Part shown: in pieces, positions 44,351 through 58,924 of the stretch | Layout: each line of letters starts with the position of its first letter | Numbering within the stretch: position 1 is the stretch's first letter | Origin: Lasiosphaeris hirsuta | Taxonomy: Eukaryota; Ascomycota; Sordariomycetes; Sordariales; Lasiosphaeriaceae | Length of the DNA stretch: 64,000 bases | Assembly: GCA_030549175.1 (NCBI GenBank) | Contig: JAUKUA010000002.1 | Coordinates: 2,170,001 to 2,234,000, forward strand | Direction: 5' to 3' | Program-made: the position numbers and the translations under genes | Notes under the pieces: generated by a model | Told to the model about the DNA's origin: nothing | The model's database searches: none | What the model saw: only the letters and a program-made list of their open reading frames with translations

Positions 44351-45659
44351 TGTGACACAGGCTAGCCCACGGAGGTCTAGGGTATGACAACCACAAGGTG
44401 AGATATCGAATGAAGAGTTAGAATACAAAGCTTTAACCTTTTCCTAACTCTCGACTCAACCGTTCAACGAACCACCCCGACAATTGCTATTGGTCTAGTT
44501 CAGAGCTTTCACACGATGAACTCAGGGACTTGATAGTCGTAAGGCTAATAAGCATAAGGTCTGATTCAGAGGTTTAGAACAGAACGGTAAGGGAGTTAAC
44601 TGTTACAATGTAAAGTGGTAGAGAGCCAGGGAGAAGGAGGTTTAGGGAGATAGAATGATCTAACAAAAGATAAGACAAAATACTTCGTAGTTACAAGTCA
44701 GGAGAAACAGAAGGGTTTACAAGGTTATATTACCCCTCAGCTTCACTAAAGTTCAACTGATAATCTTTCTAAGTTTGTCCAAAGAGAACTAGGGAGCTTC
44801 TTCCTTTCGAGGATCTATCGTAGGCTACCTGTCCTACTTATGGAAGGCTATGTATAAGATATAAAGATACCAAAATACTTAAAGGATCTTCCTAACCGTC
44901 CGTTGGTCCCGAATCTCCTTTCTAACCGTCCGTCTCTCACACCCTACAAATCAGCGGCTATAAGCTAAGTGAAGCCGGCCTATTACACGTCGGTCTATGG
45001 CCGGTATTAGTACTTATCCATACAGCTCTAGCGGCATAGTATCTATTACTATAGGTATTCCTTCACGTCCTTAGTACTTACATTAGCCATAATGTTATTA
45101 GGTTAATTCCTAGGTCGGCTGTCATAGTAACGGTTCTCTTTATGACTTATACGTGGAGGTCGTAGCTACCTATTACTACTGACACTAAACTCCGGAGAAC
45201 GTTAGGTTCTAAGTCTTCTAAAGGAATACTAGTGATAGTAAGGAGGTCTATGATTCGAAAGACTAACTATAGGGTCTAGACTAACTATACAGGCCCTAAC
45301 TACGATACTGAGGTTAAGTAACTTGTCTATAACAAATCTAAAGTCTAATAATATTATCTAACACGGGTAAGATCTGTTATATGGCTACTCTAGCTTATAA
45401 GTAGTTTTAGGCATTTTATCACGACCCATAGGTACTTAGGAGGATCCGCTAACTTATATATCGGCTAAATAGGTCATTAGCTATACATGAGATCATATCC
45501 TGAGGTTGAGCTACTTTATAGCTATTTCCTTTGTGATAGTTTCCTTCTCTATATGATCCGTAAGTTAATGGGTATGTATATAGTTCATACCGCTGGTATA
45601 TAGCTTAGTCAGAGAGGTTAGTAACCCTATTAACCTTAAGTAAGCTTACTAATATAACA
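44351..45659 (-). repeat. LTR c, 3' LTR of element I
   Basis: A 1309-bp LTR from TGTGACACAGGC to AATATAACA. On the minus strand the sequence just outside it (45660-45675) is purine-rich, AGGAGGGGAGATAG, fitting a polypurine tract that primes plus-strand synthesis. Confidence 0.8.
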
Positions 45660-48600
45660 CTATCTCCCCTCCTAAGAGGACTTACCTTAAGTTCCTAGGT
45701 TACTAACCTTAGGGTCTTTAAGCTTATATAGGTACTTGATATAAAAGTTCCAAAGTTCGTAAGTGTTAAAAAAGTATTTATATAGTTCTTAAGTCTAATC
45801 TTTCACTTTAAGATATTCCTTCTATTTAATATAATATTCTACTATCTCTTTCTTAATATGAGAGTTCATAATTTCTTTTACTATAAATTCCTTAAGGTAA
45901 ATATCTCCTACTTACTCTAAGACCTAAATAAGGTTAGAGATTAACTAAGAGCTAGTTCAAAAAGGTTTAATAAGGAATATATAAAAGGTAAGATAAATCT
46001 TCTAACACTCTGGGAGTTTAAGTTTTATAGCTATAGGAGATATTACCTTAGAGATCTTAAATAGGCTAAGTAACTTTCTATCTAACTTCTTAGATAGTCT
46101 CTTAGTCCTTATGTTCCTTATGTTACGTATTACTAGTTACTTTTCTTTAAAAGAAGATACTTCCGTTCACTTCCGATCTACGTATTTCTTCATCCGTTTC
46201 CGAGATTTCTTAAGGGTTTTATAAAGGTTTTTGTAGACCGTGGTCATTTAGTATATTATGATTTCGTTATGTAGGTTATGTATAGATTTATTAGGTAGAC
46301 TATTAATAACTAGATAATATCTATAGTTAGTATAGAAAAGAGAGTTACTAATAGAAGTTGATCTAGAATTATTTTATGTAAATTCGGCTATAAGTAACAG
46401 GGTATCTTAATTGTTTATTTCATAGTTAACGAAAGCTTTAAAATAAGCCTTAATATATTAATTAAGATGTTTAGTCTAGTTATTTATTTTAGGATAGAAC
46501 GAGGTTGATATCTTTAGTTTAACTTCTATGTGTTTAAGAAAGTTACGTCAAAGTCCTATGTTAAACTATAAATCTCGATTAGAGATAATACTAATATGTA
46601 TACTGTGATATTTCTAATATTTATAAGTAAAGATTAAGATTAAGTCTTTTATTTTCTTAGTATTATCTTCTAAAAGAATAAAGTATGTTATTTTAGTAAA
46701 GATATTAATAATAACTTAGATAGAGTTATATCTATTAAAGAGAGGAAAGTCCGTTATAAAGTCTATTAAAATGAGCCTCTAGGGAGAATATTCTAATTTA
46801 ATCGGATAAAATAATCTGAAAAGAAGATAACGTCTTAACTTATTATTTTGACACTCGTGACAAGAGTATACAAACTTAATAACGTCCTTCTTAAGGTTTT
46901 ACTAATATATATACCGTCTAATAAGTTTAACGGTCTTATCTATACCTATATAGCCTGCTACTTTGGTATTATATTCGGAGTAAATAATCTAAATCTTAAG
47001 TTTCTTATTATTAAGGACTTGAATACGATTTTTTATAAATAAGATTTTATCTTCGTTTATTATATTTTTTCTAGGAGTAATTAAGGCCTTTTAATATACT
47101 TCATCTATAAAAGTAACACTTTTAATTTACTCGAAGAATTCTTCGTTCTATTTAGGTATTAAAATATTATAAAGATAAGCTTTTAAGAGTATAAACGTTA
47201 AAGTCTTTAAATAGAAAAAATGTTTCTTATTTAAAACTGAGGTTATCGGCTAGTTTTTATCCCCCCCTTTAGGAAGATACTTTTCATACTATAAAAGAGT
47301 ATCTACCTTAGCATTCTATATACTAAGATAGAAATTAATAATAAAGTCGAAGGTAGTAAGCTATCGAGCCTATCGGACTTAGCGGCGGTTAAGAACTTTT
47401 GTAGTTTAGAAGTATTTTAAATTACGATAGTCTGAAAAGACTTCGATATGGTATATACCGTCCTCGAGGTAATATCTCTAACATTGAAAACAGTTAATTA
47501 TCGCTAAAAGTTCTTTATTATAGATCTCGTAGTTAATTTCTACGGAGATTAGTTTCCTTAAGTAAAATGTCATAGGATATATCTTACTATTATCTTACTT
47601 CTATAATATTATTTCTTCTAATATATAATCTAAAGTATTAAGTTTAAAAATAGGTAGTTTATTAAGGTCGAAATAAACTAGAACAAGGACTTTAATAAAA
47701 GCTTTCTTTAATATCTTAAACGTTATATTTATCTAGTTATTCTACATCTAAGATTTCTAAGTTAAGTTAGTAAAGTTAGTAAGTAGTTTGATAATATATA
47801 AATAACCTCTGATATAATATCTATAAAGGTTTATAAATTAATTAAATTACTAAACTTCTTTTACCGATTTTAACTATTCTTATGAAAAGATATATTTTAC
47901 CTTATCCTTTGATATTATAATATCTTTAGTATTAATAATATAACCTAGGTATTTTAGTTCCTTAATATCTTATATATATTTAGAGGGGTTAATAACGAGA
48001 TTATACTTCTAAAGTCGTCTAAGAACTTTAACGATAATTTTGTTATACTTTTCTTTAAAGCTTATATAAATAAGGAAGTCGTTAATATAAGATAAGAGAC
48101 CTTAATCGATAAGATCTTAAAAGATGTAATTTATTATATCTTAGAAGGTAACAAAGATATTAATAAGGCCGAAAGACATTACTTTAAACTTAAAAAGGCT
48201 ATAATAAGTTCAGAATATTATTTTCTACTCGTAGCCTTCTTTTATCCAAATCAAGTTAAAACTTGTTTTTAGATCTATCTTTATAAAGATAATAGATCTA
48301 ATAAAGGCGTCTTAAAGTTTAGTAATAAGGGGTAATAAGTAATAGTTCTTAATAGTTTGTTCGTTAATTTTTTAATAGTCAACTATAGGTCGGAGATTTT
48401 CTAGGTCTCTTATAACTACCTTTTCTAATGATACTTCCTTGTCTATAAAGAAGATAGGTAAAGAATAGGATAACTTTGATTTCTATATCTTTTCTTCCTT
48501 AAGTATTTAGTTTAGCCATTTACGAAAGATTCTTTTTTCTAAGGGTAACATAGGATAAAGAGGTCTCTATAGAAGCTTCTTATCTCTAATAATGTCAATT

Positions 48601-51499
48601 ACATAGTCCCATAGCTAATAATCTAAGAGCCGCTAAGCTGCTTTAAAAGACGTTAAAGATATAAACATCCTAAACCTTTCAGAGATTTTTACGATATAAG
48701 ATTCGATAACATTAGTAATCAAGCTCTTATTTCCTAAAACTACGAAAGAAGTATAGTTTTAGTAATAATAGTTTAAGACAAAAGTTATTTTCGTTATATT
48801 AAGATCTCATAGGTATTCCAGCTGGTATTATTAGCGCTACTAGTATAATAAAAGGATGTCGTATTCCGTGTCAAAAGAAGAAATTTCGAACATAATATAA
48901 GAGAAATGTTCTACTTAGTATCATAGAACGATTTCCTTAGTATACTTCTTACCTAATTTAAGGTTAATAGTTTTGTTAAAGGCTTCTAAAGGTTTTAAGA
49001 CTATTTTACATATATAAGAAATGTTTTATTTTTTAACGAGGTCTTTACTTATGACCGGACCTAAGGCTCTAGGGTCAAGGAGTACTTAGACGGAGATTTC
49101 CTCGGCTCCGTAGTAAACAATAGTTATAGAAACAATTTTATAATTTCCGTAGTATAGTTTACGGTTATACTTAGCCTTCTTAAGAGAAGGTTCCTTAGTA
49201 TCATCGTAATAATGGGTACGTTTTTATATAGAGGTTACGGCATATCGAGGCGTAGGTTCCGATGCCGCGAAGTTCGGGGTATTAGTTAAAAATCTGATAT
49301 ATCCTCACTATCAGATAGTTTAATAATATGAGAAAAAAGCTTAGGGTAGTCTTTTTCCGTTATTACAGAGATCTTAGCTTTCTTAGAAGGTTAGGGTAAG
49401 GTATCTTCATATTCCTTATCGTCGTCTTTCCTTCGCTTTATGTTTGTTTTAGCTCCGGAGATCTTACTAAGTAGTCTAAAGAATATCCTTCCTATCCTCG
49501 GTTTTTCTACTATAACACTCGAGGGTATTATAACCTTAATGTCTATAACGATAGTATCTCTTACTTACTTTATACTTGTTGATCTCGGCTAGGTCTATCC
49601 TAGTAGTAACTTCTTTATAAATTTACTAGTACTTTATTTAAGTAAGTACCGAAGCTTTATTCTCCTAGTCCTGTTATTTCTACTTTAGGCCCTTTTTAGC
49701 CTTATTAGCGGATATTAAACCGGGATAGGAGCTAGAGGTATTAATTTCCTCCTTATAATTATCCTTCTTTAAGTACTTCTTATTATTTAAAGTAGACTTT
49801 TCTTTTCCTTACTTAGCCTTACGATTAATTTCACGGTTCTTTATTTTGTCTTTATAAATTAAACCGGCTATAACGGCCACTTCAAAGAAGTTAGTATCGT
49901 CGGGAGGGAGATATCTCATACGTAAATAGATTAAATTTATCATAGCTTCGGGGACGACATTAGTAACTAGTGATTATAAGGCCTAGCCGTTAAGGTCGAC
50001 AATGTAATTAAGTTCTTAAAACTTTGTTACATACTCGTTCATATCTCTGTTATAAGTCAAAGCTTTCATAGATTCGTAATCCTTAGCTCTACGTACTAAG
50101 TCACAGAAACATTTAACTATGGCAGTAGCATAGTTATTCCATTGATCTACTAGCCTAAGCTTTTTGATCTAAGTCTCTCTTTTCTAATACCATTTAAGGG
50201 TAGTACCTTTAGTAAGGGTACTAACAAAGTTAATCTTAGCCTTATCGTCAAGGAAACTTCGTTCATAGATACTAAAATACTCCTTAACAAAGTGTTACCA
50301 CGTCTTAAACTTATCTTTATCCTTACCGTTATATTTTTTAGGTTTTATCATAGTTACAGTAGTACCTTAACTACGGGACTAACAGATCACGTTTATATTA
50401 TTACGAATTAAATCCTAGTTTATATAAATAAGGTTAAGAAAGATTACCATGGGGTCACGTAGGAGTAATAGGCTCCGGAAGCTTAGACCCGGAAGTCCTA
50501 GGGGTCCCGGAGGCCCTAGTAGGCCTCCTAACGGTCTTAGAGGACCGGGAGATAAACTCATACGATATGAATCGTTATTAGAGTCGTTATTATTACTGTT
50601 ATTAAGAGACGGTGATATTTCTATCCTAGTATAATAGAGAGGTAAATTTCCTCCGATATTTCTACTTCTTATTTTAGTGTCAGAGTTCTATATACTATCG
50701 ACCTACCTTCGGGCTCGTATTGAGATTTCTTAGGTAGCCTTTCTTTAGAGGTTATGGTCTAAGAGGTCTTTGTTTTAGTCGAAATACCATATAGAAGTTG
50801 ATTTTTTAGACGGTTATGACATCTATCGTAAGGGTTCAATAGAAGATATTTTCTATAAACAGGTTATGGCTTTTTAAATAATCTATTCTTTATTATAAGG
50901 TCTTACTTAGGTCAGCCTCGATACAAGAGCTTCTTTAACGAGGTTATTAAAGTAGGCCTTAAGCTAGTTAAATAGTTCTTAGTCCTTTAAGGTCCATAAT
51001 ACTCCCGGTTATTATAAAGCTATAAGAGAATTGAGTTAGCTCTAAGCTATTATAGACCAGTAGCTAAGTTCTACGTTGTGGTAGTTCTAACGAGCTTACT
51101 TTTCTTCTTAGATACGAAGAAGTTCTTTAACTTAAATAAGCTTGGCATTTTATTCTCTAACTTACGATTTCTGTTCTTATACTTATCGTACTTATTACTA
51201 TTTTTACTTAGTAATTTCCTTACAGAATGCCTCTGTACGTACGATAATAAGGTTAAGGGATTTTTTCACGTTAAGCTATTTAGGTAGTAAATTAAGCTAA
51301 TTTTTAGTTAACCTCGATACCGAAGGTAGTATAAGAGGCTTCTAGTTCTTACCGAGTACTTTTAAAGATATATTAGTTTGTCTTAATGTATTATACTATT
51401 AACTAATAGTCGGTAACTAAGGTAGTAAACATTAAAGTAAGGGAGTTAAGCCTCTTCTTATCCTCACACGTATTGACTATAAAGGAATAAAGTTCTTTA
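45660..51499 (-). pseudogene. Dead gag-pol of element I
   Basis: Minus-strand remains of gag and pol, full of stops. Gag fragments matching element III lie near 50.2-51.4 kb, with a decayed Pro/Gly-rich tract at about 50450-50545 and a zinc-knuckle-like CYRYRH..GYNTLECYS near 49.54 kb. The reverse transcriptase active site is recognisable at 48089-48075, where YIDD reads YIND (a G-to-A change in the coding sense). The first 260 bp of the internal region are displaced to 60255-60515 by the element II insertion. AT content is very high, consistent with RIP. Confidence 0.8.
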
Positions 51500-52829
51500 T
51501 GTAACATAGGCCAGCCCGGGAAGGTCTAGGGTGTGACAACCACAAGGTGAGATATCAAACGAAGAGTCAGACTACAGAGCTTTAACCTTTTCCTAATTCT
51601 CGACTTAACCGTTCAGCGAACCATCCCGACAATTGCTGTTAGTCTAATTCAGAGCTTTCACACGACGAACTCAGGGACTTGATCTTCGCAAGGCTAATAA
51701 GCACAAGGTCTGATTCAGAGCTTTAGAACAGAACGGTGAGGGAGTTAACTGTCGTAATGTAAAGTGGTAGAGAGCCAGGGAGAAGGAGGTTTAGGGAGAT
51801 GGAATGATCCAATCAGAAGATAAGACATATTACTTTATAGTTACAAGTCAGGAGAAACAGAAGGGTTCACAAGGTTATATTACCCCTCAGCTTCATTGAA
51901 GTTCAACTGATAATCTTTCTAGGTTTGTCCAAAGAGAACTAGGGAGCTTCTTTCTCTCGAGGATCCGTTGTAGCACACCTGTCCTACTTATGGAAGGCTA
52001 TGTATAAGATATAAAGATACTAAAATACCTAAAAGATCTTCCTAGCTACCCGTCGGTCCCGAATCTCCTTTCTAGCCGCCCGTCTCTTACGTCCTACAAA
52101 TCAGCGGCTATAAGCTAAGTGAAGCCGGCCTATCATACGTTGATCTATGGTCGATATTAGTACTTATCTATATAGCTCTAGTGGCATGGTATCCATTGTT
52201 ATAGATGTTTCTTCACGTCTTTAGTACTTTCGTTGGCCATAGTACTATTAGGTTGATCTCATATCGGCTGTTATAACAACGGTTTCTTTTATAACTTATA
52301 CGTGGGAGTCGTGGTTACTTATTACTATTAAAGTTAGACTTTGGAAAATATCGGGTTCTAGGTCTTCTAAAGGAATACTAGTGATAGTAAGGAGGTCTAT
52401 GATTTGAAAGACTAGCTGTAGAATCTAGGCTAATTATATAGGTCCCGACTACGATACTAAGGTTAAATAGCTTGTCTATAACAAATTTAAAGTCTGATGA
52501 TATTACCTAATACGGGTAAGATCTATTATATAGCTACTTTGGCTTATAAGTAATTCTAGGTATTCCATCGTAACCCATAGGTACTTAAGAGAATCTACTA
52601 ACCTGTGTGTTAGTTAAATAGGCTATTAGCTATATATAGGATCGTATCCCGAGATTAAACTATATAGTAACTATCTCTCTGTAATAGTTTCCTTTTCTAT
52701 GTAATCTATGATAGGTATTCGTAGGTTAACAAGTATATACTTCTTATATATAGTTCATACTATTAGTTTGTAGCTTAGTTAAGGAGGTTAGTAACTTTGT
52801 TAATCTTAGGTAAGCTTACTAATATAATA
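51500..52829 (-). repeat. LTR d, 3' LTR of element II
   Basis: A 1330-bp LTR from TGTAACATAGGCC to AATATAATA. It is followed (52830-52846) on the minus strand by a purine-rich TTAGAAGAAGGGATGG, the element's polypurine tract. Compared with LTR e, the differences I checked are mostly transitions. Confidence 0.85.
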
Positions 52830-55800
52830 CCATCCCTTCTTCTAAGTAAATTCGCCCCGAATCTCTAGGTTAAGAATCCTAAGGTCCTTAGGCTTATGTA
52901 AGTATTTAACGTAGAAGTCTTAAAGTTCTTAGGTATTAGAAAAGTACTTATATAGTTTCTAAGTCTAATCTTTCTTATCGAGATATTTCTCTCATTTGAC
53001 ATAATACTTTATTACTCCTTTCTTACTATAAAAGTTTATAATTTCTTTTACCATAAATTCCTCAAGGTAAATATCTCCTACTTATTCTAAGACTTAAATA
53101 AGGTTAGAGATTGGCTAAGAGCCAGTTCGGAAAGGTTTAATAAGTAATATATAGAAGGTAAGATAAATTTTCTAACGTTCTAAGAGTTCGAGTTTCATAG
53201 TTATAGGAGATATTACCTTAAAGATCTTAAATAGGCTAAGTAACTTCTTATCTAATTTTTTAAAAGGTCTCTTAGTCTTAATATTCTTTATATTAAGTAT
53301 TACTAGTTACTTTTCTTTAAAGAAAGATACTTCCTTTCGTTTCTAATCTACGTATTTCTTTATCCGTTCTTAAGATTTTTTAAGGGTTTCATAGAAGTTC
53401 TTATAGACTATTATTATTTAATAAGTTATAATTTCATTATATAGATTATATATAGACTTATCTAGTAGGTTGTTAACGGCTAGATAGTAACTATAGTTAG
53501 TATAAAAAGGAGAACTATTAATAGAAGTCGATTTAGTATTATTTTATATAAATTTAATTATAAGTAATAAGATATCTTAATTATTTATCTTATAATTAAT
53601 AAAGGTTCTAAGATAAACCTCGATATGTTAGTAAAGACGTTTAGTTTAATTATTAATCTTAGGATAAAACGAGGTTAATATCTTTAGTTTGACTTCGATA
53701 TGTTTAAGGAAGTTACGTTAAAGGCCTATGTTAAATTGTAAATCCCAATTAGAAATGATACTAGTAGGTATGCCGTGATATTTCTAATATTTATAAGTAA
53801 AGATTAAGATTAAGTCTTTTATCTTCTTAGCCTCGTCCTTTAAAAGAATAAAATATATTATTTTAATAAAGGTATTAATAATGACCTAGATTAAGCTATA
53901 TCTATTAGAGAGGGGAAGGTCCGTTATAAAGTCTATTAAAATAAGCCTCCAAGGGAAATATTCTAACTTAATAAGATAAAGTAACTTAAAAGGGAGGTGA
54001 CGTCTTAGCTTATTACTTTGACACTTATAATAAGAGCGTATAAACTTAGCGATGTCTTTCTTAAGGTTTTGCTAATATATGTACCGTCTAATAAGTTTAA
54101 CGGTCTTATCTATGTCTATATGGCCTGTTACTTTGGTGTTAGTTCGGAGCGGACGATCTAGATCTTAAGTTTCTTATTGTTAGAGATTTAGATACGATTT
54201 TTTATAAATAGGATTCTATCTTCGTTAGTTACATCTTTTTTAGGGGTAACCAAAGTCTTTTGATATGTTTCGTCTATGTAAGTAATAGTTTTAATCTACT
54301 TAAGGAATTCTTCGTTCGATTTTAGTATTAAAATGTTATAAAGTTAAGTTTTTAAAAGTATAAATGTTAAGGCTTTCGAATAGGAAAAGTGTTCCTTATT
54401 TAAAATCGAGGTTATTAGCTAGTTTTTATCTCTCCCTTTAGGAAGGTACTCTTTATACCGTGAGAAAGTATTAGCTTTAACATTTTATATATCGAGATAG
54501 AAATTAATAGTAAAGCCGAAGGTAGTAAGTTACTAAGCCTATCAGACTTAATAGTAGTTAAGAACCTTTATAGTCTAGAAATATTTTAGGTTATAATAGT
54601 CCGAGAAGACTTTAATGTAGTATTTAACGTTCTTAAAATAATATCTTTATCGCTAGAAATAATTAACTATTACTAAGAGTTCCTTATCATAGATCTCGTA
54701 GTTAATTTCTATAGAGATTAGTTTCTTAAAATGAAATATTATAAGATATATTCTTTCGTTATCTTACTTTTATAATATTACTTCTCTTAATACATAATCT
54801 GAAGTGTTAGGCTTGATAATAAGTAACTTACTAAGGTCGAAATAAACTAAGATAGGGGCTTTAATAAAAGCTTTCTTTAACGTTTTAAATATTATATTTA
54901 TTTAATTATTCCATATCTAAAATTTCTAAGTTAGGTTAGTAAAATCAGTAAGTAGTTTAGTAATATGTAAGTAGCTTTTGATATAATGTCTATAGAAGTT
55001 TATAAATCTATTAAATTATTAAACTTCTTTTATTAATTTTGACTATTCTTATAAAAGGATATATTTTATCTTATCCTTTAATATTACGATATCTTTAATA
55101 CTGATAATATATCTTAGGTATTCTAGTTTCTTAATATTTTATATATAATTAGAGAGGTTAATAATATGGTTATACTTTTAAAGTTACTTAAGGACTTTAA
55201 CGACGATTTTATCATATTTTTCTTTAGAACTTGTATAAATGAAGAGGTTATTAATATAAGATAAGAGACCTTAGTCGATAAGATTTCGAAAGATATAATT
55301 TATTATATCTTAAAAGGTAATAGGAGTGTTAGTAAGGCTAAAAGATATTATGTTGAACTTAAAGAGGTTATAATAAGTTCGAAACGTTATTTTCTATTCG
55401 TAACCTTTCTTTATCTAAATTAAGTTAAAGCCTAATTTTATATTTATCTTTATAAAGATAATAAATTTAATAAGGACGTCTTAAAGTTCGGTAATAAGAG
55501 GTAATAGATAATAGTTTTTAATAGTTTGTTTGTTAATTTTTTAATAGTTAACTATAGGTCAGAGGTTTTCTAAGTCTTTAATAGCTACCTTTTCTAATAA
55601 TATTTCCTTATTTATAAAGAAGATAAGTAAAAAATAAGATAATTTTAATTCTTATATTTTTTCTTTCTTAAGTATTTAGTCTAGCTATTTGTAAAGGATC
55701 TTCTTTTCTAAGGATAATATAGAATAAAGAGGTTTATATAAGAGCTTTTCGTTTCTAATGATATTAATTATATAGTCTTATAGCTAGTGATTCGGTAGCT

Positions 55801-58800
55801 GTTAAGCCACTTTAAGAGACGTTAAAGACATAAATATCCTAAATCTTCTAGGAATTTTTATAATATAAGATTTAATAATACTAGTAATAAAGCTTATGTT
55901 TCTTAGAACTATAAGAGAGATATAATTCCGGCGATAATAGTTTAATATAAAGGTTATTTTTGCTATGTTTAAATTTCATAGGTAGTTTAGCTAGTGTTAT
56001 TATAACTACTAATATAATAAAAGGATATCGTATTTAGTATCAAGAGGTAAGATCTCGAACGTGATATGAGAAAAGTATTTTACTTAGTATCGTAGAATGA
56101 TTTCTTTAATATACTTTTTACCGGATTCGAGGTTGATAATTTCGTTAAAGGCTTCTAAGGGTTTTAGGATTAATCTATATATATAAGAAATGTTTTATTT
56201 TTTAACAAGGTTACTACTTATGATCGGGCTTGAGATATCAGGGTCTAAGAGTATTCGGATGGAGATTTTCTTAGTTTCGTAATAGACGATGATTATAGGA
56301 ATAATCTTATAACTTCTGTAATAAAGTTTATAGTTATACTTAGTCTTCTTATGAGAAAGTTCCTTAATGTTATTATATTGATGGGTATGTTTCTTAGTAG
56401 AGGTAGCGATATATCGAGACGTAAGTTCTGATGCCATAAGGTTTAAGGCGTTAGTTAAAAATCTGACATGTCTTTATTATTAGATAGCTTAACAATATGA
56501 AAGAAAAGCTCAGGGTTATCTTTTTCTATCATTATAAAGACCTTAGCCCTTTTAGATAGTCGAGAGGAGGTATCCTTTTAGTTCTTATCATCGTTATTAT
56601 TTTTTCTTTTATACTTAGTCTTAACTCTAGAGATTTTCTTAGGTAGTCTAGGAATATTCTTACCATCTTCAGTTTTCTTACTATAACATTTAAGGATATT
56701 ATAGCCTTAATATCTATAACAGTAATATCTCTTACTTACCTTATGTTTATTAATATCGGCTTAGTTTATCCCGGTAGTAACTTCTTTATAATTTCGTTAG
56801 TACTTTGTTTAGTTAGGTACTAAAAGCTTATTCTTCTTATCTTGTTATTTTTACTTTAGGCTTCTTTTAACTTTATTAGTAAATATTAGACTGGAGCGGA
56901 AGCTAGAGATATTAGTTTCCTCGTTACGATTATCCTTTTTCGAACATTTCTTATTATTCGAAGTAGACTTTCCTTTTTCTTACTTAGCCTTGTGATTGAT
57001 TTCGCGGTTCTTTATTTTATCTTCATAAATTAAACCGGTTATAACGATAACTTTAAGAAAGTTAGTATTGTCGGAAGGGAGATATCCCACGTATAAATAG
57101 ATTAAATTTATTATAGCTTCTAAGATAACATTAGTAACTAACGATTATAGGGCCTAGCTACTGAGGTCGACGGTATAATTAAGTTCTTAAAACTTAGTTA
57201 CATACTCGTTTATATCTTTATCGTATATCAGAGCCTTTATAGACTTATAGTCTCTAACTCTTCATACTAGATCACGAAAGTGTTTGATTATAATGGTAAC
57301 ATAGTTGTTTCATTGATCTATTAAGCTAAGCTTTTTGATCTAAGTCTTTCATTTCTAATACCATTTGAGGGTAGTACCTTTAGTTAGGGTACTAACAAAG
57401 TTAATTTTAGCTTTATCGTTAAGGAAACTTCGTTTGTAGACGTTAAAGTGCTTCTTAACGAAGTGTTACCATGTCTCAAACTTACTTTTATCTTTACCGT
57501 TATATTTTTCGGGTTTTACTATGGTTACGGCAGTACCTTAACTACGGAACTTTCGGATCACGTTTATGTTATTTCGGATTAGGTCTTAGTTAGTTTAAAT
57601 AAGGTTAAGAAGGATCGCCATAGGATCACGTAAGAATAAGAGGCTTCGGAAGCCCGGACCTTACGGTTCTAAAGGTCTTAAAGGCCTTAGTAAGCTTCTT
57701 AGTAGTCCTAGGGAACTAGGAGGTAGACTTATACGATATAAATTATCGTCTAAGTCGTTATTATTACTATCATTAGAAGGTAGTAATTATCTATCTTAGT
57801 ATAACAAAGAGGAGAGTTTCTTCCGAAGTTTCTACTTCTTATTTTAATATTAAAGTTCTATATATTATCGACCTATCTTCGGGCTCGTACCGAGATTTCC
57901 CTGGTAGCCCTTCTTTAGAGATTATGGTCTGAGAGAAGGTTCTTGTTTTAGTTGAAATATTATATAGAAGTTAATTTTTTAGACGGTTATAATAGCTATC
58001 GTAAGAGTTTAACAGAGGATGTTTTCTATAAATAGGTCATAACTCTCTAGATAATCTATTCTTTATCATAAGATCATATTTATATTAACCTCGATATAAG
58101 AGCTTCTTTGATGAGGTTATTAAAGTAGGTCTTAAGTTAGTTAAATAGTTTTTAGTCTTTCGGAGTCTGTAATACTTCCGGTTACTATAATACTATGAGA
58201 GAATTAAGCTAGCTCTAAGCTATAGTAAACTAATGGCCGAGTTCTATGTTATAACGGTCTTATCGAGCTTGTTTTTCCTCTTAGATACGAAGAAGTTTCT
58301 TAACTTGAACGAGCTCGGCGTTTTATTCCCTAGCCTACGATTCCTATTCCTATATTTGTCGTACTTACTGTTATTTTTACTTAGTAATTTCTTTATAGAA
58401 GGCTTTAGTATATATAATAATAAGGTTAAGAGACTTCTTACGTTAAGCTGTTTAGGTAACGAATTAGGCTAATTTCTAGTTAACCTTAATACCGAAGATA
58501 GTATAAGATACTTCTAGTTTTTACTAAGTACTTTCAAGGACGTATTAGTTTGTCTTAATATGTTATATTATTAATTAGTAGTTAGTAACTAAGGTGATAA
58601 ATATTAAAGTGAAGGAGTTAAGTCTCCCTTTGTCCTCTTATGTATTATTTATAAAGAAGTATAGTTCTTTATAAGCTTTAGTAACTTAATTATAAAGGTC
58701 AATAAACTATTAAGGGGGTTTTAAAATAGTTTGTAAGCTTGATAGGAGTATAAGAAACTATTTAATAGTTTTAATTTCTATCTTAGGAAGTTTCTAAATT

Positions 58801-58924
58801 ATGAGGTCGGTACTAGGAGAGGGTTTAGGTTCCTAAGCCTAGATTACGGCCAAGTATAATATAAGGTTGCCGGCTATCGTAATAGTTAGTAACGAGCTTT
58901 GTTCGAGAAACGAGAAAGATTATC
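52830..58924 (-). pseudogene. Dead gag-pol of element II
   Basis: The 6095-bp internal region keeps the order leader, gag, pol on the minus strand but has no long sense open frame. The reverse transcriptase motif is at 55258-55244 and reads YINN instead of YIDD, so both catalytic aspartates are changed. The gag Pro/Gly-rich tract near 57.6-57.7 kb and the CYRYG zinc-knuckle region near 56.68 kb are blurred by transitions. Occasional open frames near 58.2 and 56.2 kb are too short to be functional. Confidence 0.8.

Noticed and set aside
58233..58472. 79-codon plus-strand frame with a Leu/Phe-rich, membrane-like product (similar frames at 51078 and 62243-62620 minus)
   Set aside because: These are antisense to gag in all three elements; their similarity reflects the repeat, not a gene.
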